DNA of 64,000 bases from Sinonovacula constricta. Taxonomy: Eukaryota > Mollusca > Bivalvia > Cardiida > Solecurtidae. Below are positions 1 to 10,146 of the stretch, piece by piece (within the stretch, counting starts at the first letter, position 1; each line of letters starts with the position of its first letter). The notes beneath the pieces were generated by a model. It ran no database searches. It worked only from the letters and a program-made list of their open reading frames with translations, and was not told the DNA's origin. The translations under genes were made by a program, and so were the position numbers. The stretch is taken from assembly GCA_007844125.1 (NCBI GenBank), contig CM017571.1, forward strand, positions 27,465,978 to 27,529,977, read 5' to 3'.

Positions 1-196
1 CACTATCTGGGATCTGGCTGATCTGGATCTACACTATCTGGGATATGGCTGATCTGGATCTACACTATCTGGGATCTGGCTGATCTGGATCTACACTATC
101 TGGGATCTGGCTGATCTGGATCTACACTATCTGGGATCTGGCTGATCTGGATCTATACTATATGGGATCTGGCTGATCTGGATCTACATTATCTGC
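1..196. repeat. 31-bp minisatellite (array S1), H-element derived
   Basis: Units begin at 1, 32, 63, 94, 125, 156 and 187, an exact 31-bp period with few substitutions. The array is cut by the left edge of the window. Each unit holds CTGATCTGGATCTACACTAT, which is the right arm of the dispersed fold-back element H. The last partial unit runs into H-like 3' flank (CTGCCTAAGACTTATAAA, then AAGCAGG), so the array looks like an in-place amplification of one H arm. Confidence 0.95.
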
Positions 197-261
197 CTAA
201 GACTTATAAATGTGTAATAAGCAGGCTAATAAAAAAAAATGTTTTGTTTTGTTTTTGATAT
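197..261. repeat. H element 3' flank
   Basis: The sequence after array S1 (CTAAGACTTATAAATGTGTA, then ATAAGCAGGCTAAT) matches the outer right arm seen at 13,340-13,450 (CTTAAGCCTGATCAATTTGT, then GCTTAGCAGG). This is the residue of the fold-back copy that seeded the array. Confidence 0.55.
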
Positions 262-485
262 ATTGCAGTGACCATTTATGATCATTATAGCAATGTGCAG
301 CTTTTTGGTGGAGGAAGACCCCAGACACATGTCCAGGTAGAACCACCAGCGCACCACAAGTCAGCTGAAAGACCGTACATTAAGTCCATCGTCCCAAACA
401 GGACTTGAACCCATGCAGAAAAAGGTTAAGCAGTCAGAGGAGTTACCAATCGGTGACTCTACCACTAGGCCACAGGCGCCCCTAC
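262..485 (-). repeat. SINE-A, tRNA-derived, near full length
   Basis: Read on the minus strand it begins with a tRNA-like head: an A box in GGCCTAGTGGTAGAGTC and a B box GGTTCAAGTCC. A conserved body follows (plus strand: TTGGTGGAGGAAGACC, then AGGTAGAACCACC and CAAGTCAGCTGAAAGACC), ending in a tail with ATGATCATTATAGC. The same body recurs about 15 times in the window, mostly in this orientation. It is a Pol III SINE by architecture; I do not know its Repbase name. The inserted copy is not expected to encode protein. Confidence 0.85.
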
Positions 486-539
486 CTTTTTTAATTTTGT
501 TTGGTGGATGAAACCTAACTTCAACAGGCTTGGAATAGC

Positions 540-745
540 CTTCATGCTGCTTGTAATGATGGTTATGATGAAGGATGATGGTTTTGATGATGATAATGGT
601 GTTTGTAGTTGTGAAGGAGATGATAGTGTTGTATTGTGATACTGGTTAGCGTGCGCTGCTTATCCTGCTGCTGCTGCTGCTGCTTTCTCTCTGCTGCTGC
701 TGCCCCTGCTGCTGCTGCTGCTGCCCTGCTGCTGCTCTCCTTCTG
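540..745. repeat. GAT-rich tract followed by (CTG)n microsatellite
   Basis: An imperfect GATGAT/GGTTATGAT stretch (about 555-630) precedes a CTG/TGC trinucleotide run at about 665-736, broken by TTTCTCT and CCC interruptions. No gene is seen between 486 and 855. Confidence 0.85.
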
Positions 746-855
746 TTCTCTGGAGATGAAAATTTATGCTTTTGAATATGCATGACAACTGCAATCATGT
801 ATATATTATTGGCATGTGGACCAACTTACATCAGTTTTACTGCTGTTTCCTATAG

Positions 856-966
856 ACCAAAGAGTCGGCCAGATTACAGGATGAAAGAGAGAAAGGTGTG
901 CAACAGGATATCTTTGTTGCTGGCTCTGAGGAGATTGCAAGTGCGGCTCAATTTATTGATAAATAA
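856..966 (+). CDS. Possible plus-strand terminal coding exon, unrecognised
   Basis: A good acceptor (pyrimidine tract TTTTACTGCTGTTTCCTATAG, split here as TTTTACTGCTG and TTTCCTATAG) is followed by a 36-codon phase-0 frame ending in TAA at 964-966. The translation starts TKESARLQDEREKG, continues VQQDIFVAGSEEIASAAQ and ends FIDK. It is acidic and looks protein-like, with no low-complexity bias, unlike the other two frames. An AATAAA overlaps the stop. I do not recognise the family. If real, the remaining exons lie left of the window and the gene runs opposite to the CUX1/CASP exon at 24.7 kb, either nested in it or converging on it. Against it: a 36-codon open frame can arise by chance, and no second exon is visible. 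Confidence 0.35.
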   Translation, partial: TKESARLQDEREKGVQQDIFVAGSEEIASAAQFIDK

Positions 967-1344
967 ATTGTTCTTGATTTGAAAGAGGCCATCTGGCTAG
1001 CATAGACAGTAAGATTGTTGTTCAAATGTCAGACATCCAATGAACCTCTGGATAACAACGCCACGTTTGATTGGATGATTGGACATGGTGGATAAAGTAG
1101 AGCAGGTCTGGCTCTCTCTTATGTTTTATGGACAGATTCAAATGTGGATTTTTGTTATTATTTTAAATATGGCAGTTTTCAGTCATACAATCACTTATGG
1201 TTTTGGGACACAGATTGTGTTGTTATTATTTGGGGGTTCATACTAGCTAAAGTCAATAAGTGATTACAACAACCAACAATGAAGATTTTTTTTCTTTTTT
1301 AATTCTTGTGGTAAGCCAAAGACAAACTGTAATCAAGCTGAAAA
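967..1344. other. Spacer, nothing recognised
   Basis: Ordinary AT-rich sequence with no splice-bounded frame, tandem repeat or tRNA-like box that I can see. Confidence 0.5.
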
Positions 1345-1550
1345 GTTTTCTCCCATGAATAATTAGCGCTGCACTTTGGACAGTAATATGAACTTAAGTC
1401 ATGACTGGGTAGAACCACTGGCTCAAGCTGGACGACCACCCCACAAGAACATTCTTGCCCTGGCCAGGACTCAAATCCACCCATGGGAAGGCAAAGATTT
1501 TACAAATTGGTGACCCTAAACATTTAGCCACTGGTAACTTATTCAGCCAG
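1345..1550 (-). repeat. SINE-A, degenerate copy
   Basis: The plus strand shows the A-family landmarks: TGGGTAGAACCACTGG, then GGACTCAAATCCACCCATGG (reverse complement of a GGATTTGAGTCC B box), then TTAGCCACTGG at the head. It is more diverged than the 262-485 copy. The small minus ORF over it (1,299-1,484) is SINE-derived and not a gene. Confidence 0.7.
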
Positions 1551-1855
1551 AAATACAGAAATAACAGATGGTAACCTCTTCTTACATTTTTACATTTTAC
1601 ATTATAAATTTTTTTTAATTTGATAAGTATCGGACAATGTAGTCAGAAGTAATGGGTATTTATCCCGGTTCTGGAAATAAAGCTCCTATTACAATTGAAT
1701 ATTACAGTACATATACTTTTAAATAATAACCACAATAAGAGGAAGTAATACTTGTTAGTGACCCTAGCTAGGTGAGTTAATCATCCATAAACCATTAATG
1801 TATTATACTGTCTCTTATCATCTAGCCTACATAACCATAAGGCTCAATTATTAGC
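1551..1855. other. AT-rich spacer
   Basis: Nothing recognised beyond homopolymer T/A runs and an isolated AATAAA near 1,675. Confidence 0.5.
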
Positions 1856-1996
1856 AACATATTTGTAGCTTGAAGCAAGTCAGCTAGAAGCCCTCGCCAC
1901 AGTAAGTTATTTGCCCACACCGGGATTTGAACCCAGGTAAGAGGTGAAGAAGTCAGAAGTTACGGTTGGGTCTCAACCCCCTCAGTGAGCGCCCGC
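1856..1996 (-). repeat. SINE fragment with B box
   Basis: CCGGGATTTGAACCCAGG (reverse complement contains TGGGTTCAAATCCC, a consensus B box) is followed by AAGAAGTCAGAAGTTACGG and TCAGTGAGCGCCCG. This is the tRNA-like head region of a SINE-A-type copy. The body is truncated. Confidence 0.65.
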
Positions 1997-2029
1997 TCTT
2001 TGGTTACCTTCTAAAGCAAGATGAACTGA

Positions 2030-2145
2030 TAAACACTAAGCAGTAGATAAGGTAGATCTTGATCAGACAGATACTAGAGGGATTTGGATCTACATTATTT
2101 CAGCAAGCCTGATCAATTTTAGAAGGTTTAGAATTATTAAGTCAT
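2030..2145. repeat. H fold-back element copy
   Basis: Left arm AAGGTAGATCTTGATCAGAC and right arm GGATCTACATTATTTCAGCA flank a short loop, followed by CCTGATCAATTTTAG. The arms are diverged inverted repeats of each other. One of about 20 dispersed copies. Confidence 0.7.
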
Positions 2146-2940
2146 ACTAATGGCAGTACCTATACAGTAAAACTGCTATAATCTGCATTAACTCCCTTAC
2201 TTCAGTAATGCTTTTGCCCAAGGATTATATTTATCTATAATGCAGCAACGTTAACTACTGATACAAGTATGCATGCTATAAATACCACCTCCTTCACCAC
2301 AAACTCATTCCTGTAAACCCTGAATGCAAATCAATGTCCCTTTACTGAAGAAACCAAAATAATTTCCATTTACTGTTGCTTACCTTTACTTATAATACAC
2401 AATCTTCTTGTATTTAACTGTAAATACAAATCTATGCTGCCCTTTTATCTTTAAAATACTCAACCAAATATAAATACCAGCATTCCTTTTATTATACCAT
2501 CAATGCAATATATGTGCTAATTCTTATACAAGAACCAAAAATACCAATCAATCTGTGTTAAAACAAATCCCCGATTATAAACTAGAAAACCAGCAAAAAA
2601 CACCACTAAACTTAACAAAACCAACTTAATTACTTTGGGCTACACTCTGTATATTGAAATAGGCTCCCTATTGATACATCATGAATATTTGTAAGCAGTT
2701 TGATTCACTATGCTTTAGTGATAACCAACTTCAGGGGTAGATCACATCAATGGAGAAAATTGGATTTTCCAATAAATACACCAATAACCATAAAATAACT
2801 GCTGAAGGGGCCATAAAAATCACTCTATTAAATGATGAACAAACAGCATCCTATATCATGTGACTAGATCCTTTAGGAATTGACCAATCAGGCACGGGTG
2901 TGGCACAGAAAACTGGTCCACTGTGACAATCCATAAATTG
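2146..2940. other. AT-rich spacer
   Basis: Very AT-rich and CpG-poor, with many short ACCAAATAC-like pieces but no clear period. No gene, RNA or structured repeat recognised. Confidence 0.5.
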
Positions 2941-2944
2941 CTAT

Positions 2945-3285
2945 CTTTAACCGTTCATCATCGATAATCACATTGAATTAAAAAGTTGCAAAGCGTTGCA
3001 TTTGCAGCATGAAGGTATGTATAGAGATGGGGGAAGGATAGGAATAAACGACCATCACATTGAAAAAAAACTTCGTCGCTCTAGACGAGTGGTAGATATC
3101 TTACCTGATCATGTGATCAGCCACTCTAATGACAGCAACCTCGATCAGCTAGTTACCGTGGTAACCATTCAATCGTATTCAATATACTATCTGCATATAA
3201 AGCAAATTGACAAAAAGCGACTTGAAGAGACCACGTACTCAAGTGATAATCACCTAAGGTGTACGGTGACAATGTAGACCAACTA
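2945..3285. promoter_or_regulatory. CpG-retaining block, candidate conserved regulatory element
   Basis: About a dozen CpGs occur in roughly 330 bp, whereas the flanks have almost none. The block contains a perfect X-box (3,152-3,165), an interrupted palindrome CTGATCATGTGATCAG (about 3,105-3,120) and TAATGAC homeodomain-like sequence. A 93-codon plus ORF (2,996-3,277) overlaps it, but its product is unrecognised and it has no convincing splice borders. I favour regulatory or conserved non-coding DNA over coding, as inference only. Confidence 0.4.
3152..3165. promoter_or_regulatory. RFX X-box motif
   Basis: GTTACCGTGGTAAC fits the RFX consensus GTNRCC-N(0-3)-RGYAAC exactly, with two perfect inverted half-sites around a 2-nt spacer. 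RFX factors bind such sites in ciliary and neural genes. Function here is inferred from the motif only. Confidence 0.55.
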
Positions 3286-3895
3286 CAATCTACAAGAGAC
3301 ACCTTTACAGGTAATGCTCAAGATAAATAAGAGTAGATGTGGCTTTTTTTTTCTGCTAAAACCTTCGTTTTCAATTTAAATCCTTGTATAAAAAGTACTA
3401 AATTGAACCATCTTGCTGAGGAAGTATCAATGTGTACCCACTTTTCAGGCATTCTGTGAGAATTATGGGATATACTGACTAAAACAGATTGACTTCCCTC
3501 TCACTGAGGAAGCTTTGTATGTAATAAAAAGCAATATCTAATTATGCAAACCATAAACATATTTTAAATTGAGAGTGAAATTTAATCAATTCTAATTTGA
3601 TCAAATCTATGATTACAAGTTAATAATATACTTACCAACATTCCACTTAATGACAGGTATCATTTTGAGGCAATATATTAAGAGGATATGAGCAACACAG
3701 TTTTTAGAATTAGGCTGAAATATTCATCACAAACAAATAAAACCAAGGTGACAAAAAACACACACCATATTAATAATAAAAAGTCAATGTTTCATTCATG
3801 TACTCATGAAAATCATATATATATATATATAAAGGTTAAATCAATGAAGTGTCTTTTTAGGAAAACAAAATAATGTGTGTTTCAAAGCAAGTCAA
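3286..3895. other. AT-rich spacer with short (TA)n
   Basis: A short ATATATATATATATAT run lies near 3,815-3,830. The 61-codon ORF here has no coding features. Confidence 0.5.
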
Positions 3896-4060
3896 AGAAA
3901 AGAGGTATTAGTGTAAAAAAAGAAAAATTGACAGACAATCGACAGATAGACAGAAAGAAAGACAGGCAGACAGAGAAAAGAAACATACTATGAGAATGAC
4001 ACAAGGAGTGACAGATGAAGAAAGTGAAACAGTGAAAGAAGACTGGACAACTTGATACAG
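3896..4060. repeat. Purine-rich CAGA/GAAA tract
   Basis: A degenerate run of GACAGACA, GACAGATAGACAGAAAGAAA and GGCAGACAGAG units. The two minus ORFs through it are artefacts of the pyrimidine-rich opposite strand. Confidence 0.7.
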
Positions 4061-4550
4061 AAAAGTAGAGGGTGTAATAAACAAGAGAAAAATAGCAACC
4101 AGAAAAAGTTGGCAAAGAAGCCTGCTTATCAATAACTGATTCATTACTGCAGCAGGGCATGAGTAACCATGTGTAGTGGTGGGGGTCCATTATCTTGTAG
4201 TGGGCCCAATAGTTTGTGGTGCCATTATTGCATAATCATTGTAGTATATTTAATTATAGGATTATAATATATTTCATATTCTGAAGTCTGCAAAGAAGAC
4301 AGTCAAATAGATCTAGCTGAATGGAATACAAGACCAAATCTTGTGCTACTGTTATAAAAACAATAAAACTAATTTTAAAATAAAAACCTAAAATGCATCT
4401 GTCAATCAACCAATCAATCAATCAATAATGCATTGATATTTCACCAATCACAGAACAAATAAATAGAAGAATCCTAAGAAAAACATCTTCTCACAAATTA
4501 TTTCATATGAAATATGTCTCATGTTGCTACTCATGATAATTTGATTGACT
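4061..4550. other. Spacer
   Basis: Nothing recognised. It contains a short CAATCAATCAATCAAT run near 4,405-4,425. Confidence 0.5.
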
Positions 4551-4727
4551 TAATGATGATGATGTGGTGTTGATACTGCTCCGATGATGGTGAAAATGGT
4601 AATGGCGATGACCGTGGTTGCAGTGGTGAAGATGATGATGTTGAAGGTAGTGGTGATGATAGTGCTGGTAATGACAAAAGATAGTGGTAGTGGTGTTATG
4701 GTGGTTGTGGATTGGTGGGATGATTAA

Positions 4728-4761
<34 letters not shown>

Positions 4762-4780
4762 CTGATGATGATGCTGATAT
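4551..4780. repeat. (GAT)n-rich microsatellite
   Basis: A diverged GGTGATGAT/GTGGTG tract leads into a pure GATGATGAT run at about 4,727-4,775. The 105-codon minus ORF is a low-complexity Ile/His artefact. Confidence 0.85.
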
Positions 4781-5285
4781 AGTATATGTTTTTATTAAAT
4801 AATAAGCTGTCACTGTAATCCCGTCTCCATTCAAAAGTGAACATTTTGAATGAAAATTCAATAAAAAAGACAGAAAGACTGTCACATTAAGTCTAAATGT
4901 GTTAAGTATATTCCATGCTAATATATTTGAATATCCATATATATATCTAGTCTAACCATGATTATAAGGTCCACTGATGAATAATGTACGGTCTAGTTGT
5001 TATCAAAAACAACACGCAGTACCAAAACACCCCCACCATAACACATACATCTCAAATTTATAACTCTGAAATAAACAAATAAAAAAATAACAATTAATGA
5101 TGCCTATATAATAATGCCTACCAATGAGGAGCAGGCTGGTACAAGAAAGCTGTATTTCTCACTATCTCTATATCCACAGTAACTGTAAAGCCCGAGGATG
5201 TAGACAGATCACAAAGTTAAACTAAACAAAATAATTCTCAAAGAGAACCAGCAGCTTAACATTTTACCAACAGAATATTTGTCAT
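4781..5285. other. Spacer
   Basis: AT-rich sequence with nothing recognised. Confidence 0.5.
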
Positions 5286-5289
5286 CATT

Positions 5290-5490
5290 GTCAATTCCAA
5301 GTTCTAAGTCCTTTCTGAATGAAGTCACTAAAAATTTAAACCCAAACACGGTATGTTTTTTACAATTTCCAATTTCTAGTTTTAAGTCTCTTTTTTCAGC
5401 CTTGTACACAGTGGATATATTTTAATTCCAGTTCTTAGTCCATTTGTGCTTTAAAGTCACCAAGAATTTAAACCTATACACAGTAAGTAT
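5290..5490. repeat. Degenerate ~65-bp direct repeat, three units
   Basis: Units beginning near 5,295, 5,365 and 5,426 share TTCCAAGTTCTAAGTC-like starts. The first and third also share AAGTCAC...AATTTAAACC and ACACGGTA/ACACAGTA endings. An old local duplication. Confidence 0.6.
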
Positions 5491-5559
5491 TATCACCAAT
5501 CACAGTATTTCCCCAGTCATTAACATCACCGACTTCATGCTGCAGCAGTAGAGTACATA

Positions 5560-5797
5560 TTAGTGTATAGTCCTACAGTCTACATCACACAATCTATCGA
5601 AGCAAGAAAGCACCCCTGCCTAGCGATCACACCAGCTCCTCTGTTCATTATGACAAATCAGTGTACACCGTCTTTATTTTGTTGCCGATGCTGTAAATAT
5701 ATCCTACCAGCCACCCCCCTCGTTTTGCCTACTACTACCCACCCCCCTAACCCTTCTATTTCTCTAAATCGGTACATGCCACTTCCAACTTGAGAAA
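5560..5797. other. C-rich stretch facing a G-rich stretch
   Basis: CCACCCCCC (about 5,712) and ACCCACCCCCCTAACCC (about 5,737) lie upstream of the G-run at 5,798 and could pair with it. Overlapping small ORFs on both strands (5,563-5,962) reflect this composition and are not supported as genes. Confidence 0.5.
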
Positions 5798-5815
5798 GGG
5801 GGGTGGGGTGGGGGG
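5798..5815 (+). other. G-quadruplex-prone motif
   Basis: G6-T-G4-T-G6. The long runs allow four G-tracts of at least three. Confidence 0.6.
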
Positions 5816-6880
5816 TATAGATGGAGAAGGACAGATCATTAACATCGAAGAATGATCTGCTGGGTCTAGCAGCTTGTGTTTTGGGGTGGAAAAACAGCCA
5901 AAACTGTGAGCCAGACTGCAAGGGGATAAAGACAGTGAACTTTGAGAAAACTTCATCCCCACTGGATACTGAGGTATAGGACTGTAACCTTAGACTGGAG
6001 GGGGATTGAGAGATACTGCATGGAAACTGGTATCATGGTATAGATCTGTGATCTACATGTTCTATAACAAGACATCAACAAACTATGAGGTTTTAAAAGA
6101 ACCGACGAAAGACGGTTAGTTTCAAGCTTTGGTTTCTTAAACCAACTGGAAAAAGAAGCTGTATTATTTAAGACCTCTTAATTATCCACTTTCTTGGTAG
6201 AATCAGTACTCAGGTCCAAATAAAGCCATCTGCTGTTCAGTCTATAATGATGACAAATTCTTGTCTATATGTATACAAAAGGGCAGGTGATTGTTTCGTT
6301 TAATTTTATATGATCTTTTGGACTGTATTTGTTTATCTGCTAATATACTTTATAATCATGATGAATAACAAAAAAAAAGTAGCTTGATTTAAAATTTCAA
6401 TTATCAAATATCATCACTGCTTTTTTATCACATGATGTCATTAACTAGTTCTTATTATACATCATCACTTGGTTTCATCTTAAAATGACCTTTCTTTAAA
6501 ACTGTTTAGTTGCTAAGGCTTTTATCTCATCTACATATTGTATTTATTTTTTTGGGGGGTAATTTGCAACTATTGATATGTTGTTTATTAACTATACTCT
6601 TTGCTCAGTTATCTCCCCCTGATGCAGGTTCTTACTGTTTGATGTCTCACATAAAATCAGCAGTATACCATTAATATCATTTTGTTATGCGAGTAGATCA
6701 TGTGACATAAAATAAGTCTGGTTTTTTTAACCCCTCATTATGACATACTTGCTTATAACTTCTGTTTAACTTATTGAACCCTAATACCAACCTAAAGTGG
6801 TCGTGAAAACATCCCCTACAACACAGATAATGAGACTAGGTGGTGCAATTTCATTGAGTCTAGCTCCAAATGTCATAAGG
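5816..6880. other. Spacer
   Basis: No gene seen. CTTGGTAGAATCAGTACTCAGG (first 20 bases, about 6,193) resembles the SINE-A body core that recurs near 15,385 and 60,450. The rest is AT-rich and unremarkable. Confidence 0.45.
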
Positions 6881-6884
6881 TGGT

Positions 6885-7075
6885 AACTGACACATGTATG
6901 GTCATGAAAAAGAAAAACAGCTATTCTGGTGGAGAAAGACACCTGGTAAATGTGTGGTTAGAACCACCGGAACACTGCAGGTCTGGTGAAAGACCTTCTC
7001 ATTTTGAGTTCTTTGCCCCAAATGAGACTCAAACCCACGTCATGAGACACTAGGCAACAAGACCAAATGTTAGGA
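6885..7075 (-). repeat. SINE-A copy whose tail seeds the 64-bp array
   Basis: Landmarks are TTCTGGTGGAGAAAGACACC, TGGTTAGAACCACCGG, TGGTGAAAGACCTTC and GAGACTCAAACCCACG (reverse-complement B box). Its head end passes without a break into the first unit of the array (CATGAGACACTAGGCAACA). Confidence 0.75.
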
Positions 7076-8818
7076 AATAGTTCCAATCCTAACCTAACCT
7101 ACCTCATGAGACACTATGCAACACGACAAAATGTTAGGAAATAGTTCCAATCCTAACCTAACCTACCTCATGAGACACTATGCAACAAGACCACATGTAA
7201 GGAAATAGTTCCAATCCTAACCTACCCCATGTCTTGAGACACTAAGCAACACGACCACATGTAAGGAAATAGTTCCAATCCTAACCTAACCTACCCCATG
7301 TCATGAGACACTAAGCAACACGACCACATGTAAGGAAATAGTTCCAATCCTAACCTAACCCATGTCATAAGACACTAAGCAACACGACCACATGTAAGGA
7401 AATAGTTCCAATCCTAACCTAACCCATGTCATGAGACACTAAGCAACACGACCACATGTAAGGAAATAGTTCCAATCCTAACCTAACCCATGTCATAAGA
7501 CACTATGCAACACGACCACATGTTAGGAAATAGTTCCAATCCTAACCTTACCCACGTCATGAGACACTATGCAACAAGACCAAATGCTAGGAAATAGTTC
7601 CAATCCTAACCTAACATACGTCATGAGACACTATGCAACATGACAAAATGCTAGGAAATAGTTCCAATCCTAACCTAATCCGTTATGAGACACTATGCAA
7701 CATGTCAAAATGTTAGGAAATAGTTCCAATCCTAACCTAACCTACCTCATGAGACACTATGCAACAAAACCAAATGTAAGGAAATAGTTCCAATCCTAAC
7801 CTAACCCATGTCTTGAGACACTAAGCAACACGACCACATGTTAGAAAATAGTTCCAATCCTAACCTAACATACGTCATGAGACACTATGCAACAAGACCA
7901 AATGCTAGGAAATAGTTCCAATCCTAACCTACCTCATGAGACACTATGCAACATGTCAAAATGTTAGGAAATAGTTCCAATCCTAACCTAACCTACCTCA
8001 TGAGACACTATGCAACAAGACCACATGTAAGGAAATAGTTCCAATCCTAACCTAACCCATGTCTTGAGACACTTTGCAACAAGACCACATGTAAGGAAAT
8101 AGTTCCAATCCTAACCTAACCCATGTCTTGAGACACTAAGCAACACGACCACATGTTAGAAAATAGTTCCAATCCTAACCTTACCCACGTCATGAGACAC
8201 TATGCAACAAGACCAAATGCTAGGAAATAGTTCCAATCCTAACCTAACATACGTCATGAGACACTATGCAACAAGACCAATTGCTAGGAAATAGTTCCAA
8301 TCCTAACCTAACCCATGTCATGAGACACTATGCAACAAGACCAATTGCTAGGAAATAGTTCCAATCCTAACCTAACATACGTCATGAGACACTATGCAAC
8401 AAGACCAATTGCTAGGAAATAGTTCCAATCCTAACCTAACCCATGTCATGAGACACTATGCAACAAGACCAATTGCTAGGAAATAGTTCCAATCCTAACC
8501 TAACCCATGTCATGAGACACTATGCAACAAGACCAATTGCTAGGAAATAGTTCCAATCCTAACCTAACCCACATCATGAGACACTATGCAACATGACCAA
8601 ATGTTAGGAAATAGTTCCAATCCTAACCTTACCCATGTCATGAGACACCATGCAACATGACCAATTGCTAGGAAATAGTTCCAATCCTAACCTAACCCAT
8701 GTCATGAGACACTATGCAACAAGACCAAATGTAAGGAAAAGGTTCCTATCCTTATCTAACCAACGTCATGAGACACCATGCAACACGACAAAATGCTAGG
8801 AAATAGTTCCAATCCTAA
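7030..8818. repeat. 64-bp minisatellite, about 28 units
   Basis: AGGAAATAGTTCCAATCC recurs at 7,072, 7,136, 7,200, 7,264, 7,333, 7,397 and onward. The usual period is 64 bp, with 5-bp length changes from gain or loss of a CCTAA copy. Each unit also carries TGAGACACTAWGCAACA. It begins inside a SINE-A copy and ends at an H element. There is no ORF of note. Confidence 0.95.
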
Positions 8819-8905
8819 ACGTGATCTGGATATACACTACTTGCCTGATCCTGGTAAATTTATACACATAGCAGATTAAGAGTTTAGTATCAATTTGGTG
8901 AAAGT
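8819..8905. repeat. H element right-arm fragment
   Basis: GTGATCTGGATATACACTAC, then TTGCCTGATCCTGG and ATAGCAGATTAAGAG, match the H right arm and outer end. It directly abuts the 64-bp array. Confidence 0.6.
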
Positions 8906-10085
8906 GGATCAAGCAATGGTGAATTAAGCCTGGTATCTGTTAGTAGAAATATTTTCTGTACTAAGGAAGCTTGCATAGACAGCCCATAAAGATATACAAG
9001 ATTATCCTGACACTGTGGCTTTGCCAATGTAACCCCATGTACCTGTAGTAATTAGGTGTAGGAAGGGGTAAACTTTGATCTGCCCTCCCAACACACAAAA
9101 AAGTCTAATTTTATAACTCAGTTCAAAATCTTACTAAAGGAGAATCAATATTCTTTAATAGTGTTCATAAAACAACCAACTCAAATATAAGACTTAAGGA
9201 TATACATCTTTAAATCTTAGAATCTTTTTAAATTCTTCAATAAACAATTAAAACGGTTTTAAAACAGTTTTTATAATTAATTTATGGTTTCAATTAAATC
9301 TAATTAAGATACAAAACTTAATGAAAGACAGAAAAAAAACACCAAAAAAAGATAATATACTAATTGAAGACAGAAAATATTGAAAGCTATATAATGATGT
9401 AAGAATAAAATAATGATTCATGATCATAGTAAAATAGGTATGACTAAGCTTTAACCAGTTACATTGTGAAAACACCATAGACTCCAATCACATACAACAT
9501 ACCCCAACATAATGTTTTTTTTCCATCAAGGGTTAAGAAATAATAAAAATATAAAAAGAAGAAATATTTGTACAAGACAAACACTTCAAGACAACAGGGA
9601 TAGGTATATGAAAATAAAACAACAACTCATTAATTAAATAATGTCCCTTCTTCATCTAAAAACAAAAAATTAATCGATGTGACAAAAATAACTACACCAC
9701 TAATGGGCATTCCATATTGAGAACATTTTCCAAAGACTAAATAAATAAAACAAAAAACTTAAGACATCCGTGATATGCATTACTTATATGAGAATTTGTG
9801 CAATCAATTCTAGTGATTATCGAGAGATAGATGTTCTCTACAGCTGTTACAGGGACAGGTGGAATCTACCCGAACAGCAATGGAGTCACATCTATTAGAC
9901 ACATACTGTCTTAAACAAAACAATGGTTTACTCAAGTATAGTGTAAGTGAATAATTGAGACAATATTAACTCAGCTGCATTGTTACATTTTCTTATTTAA
10001 AGTGTTCAAGTGTGTTGTTTATTATTAACAAGAAATGATACAGCTTACAATCCTTCTCTTCATTCCTCTTAAAGGTTTCCTTCCA
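8906..10085. other. AT-rich spacer
   Basis: No gene, tRNA or tandem repeat recognised over about 1.2 kb. Short ORFs here are chance. Confidence 0.5.
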
Positions 10086-10088
10086 ATT

Positions 10089-10145
<57 letters not shown>
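10089..10145. repeat. (ATC)19 microsatellite
   Basis: A pure ATC run of 57 nt. Ile (plus) and Met (minus) homopolymer ORFs over it are artefacts. Confidence 0.97.

Positions 10146-10146
<1 letters not shown>

Noticed and set aside
7030..8818. CCTAACCTAACC words as arthropod-type (TTAGG) telomeric repeat
   Set aside because: Only one to three CCTAA copies occur per 64-bp unit, embedded in unrelated sequence. This is a minisatellite, not a telomere.
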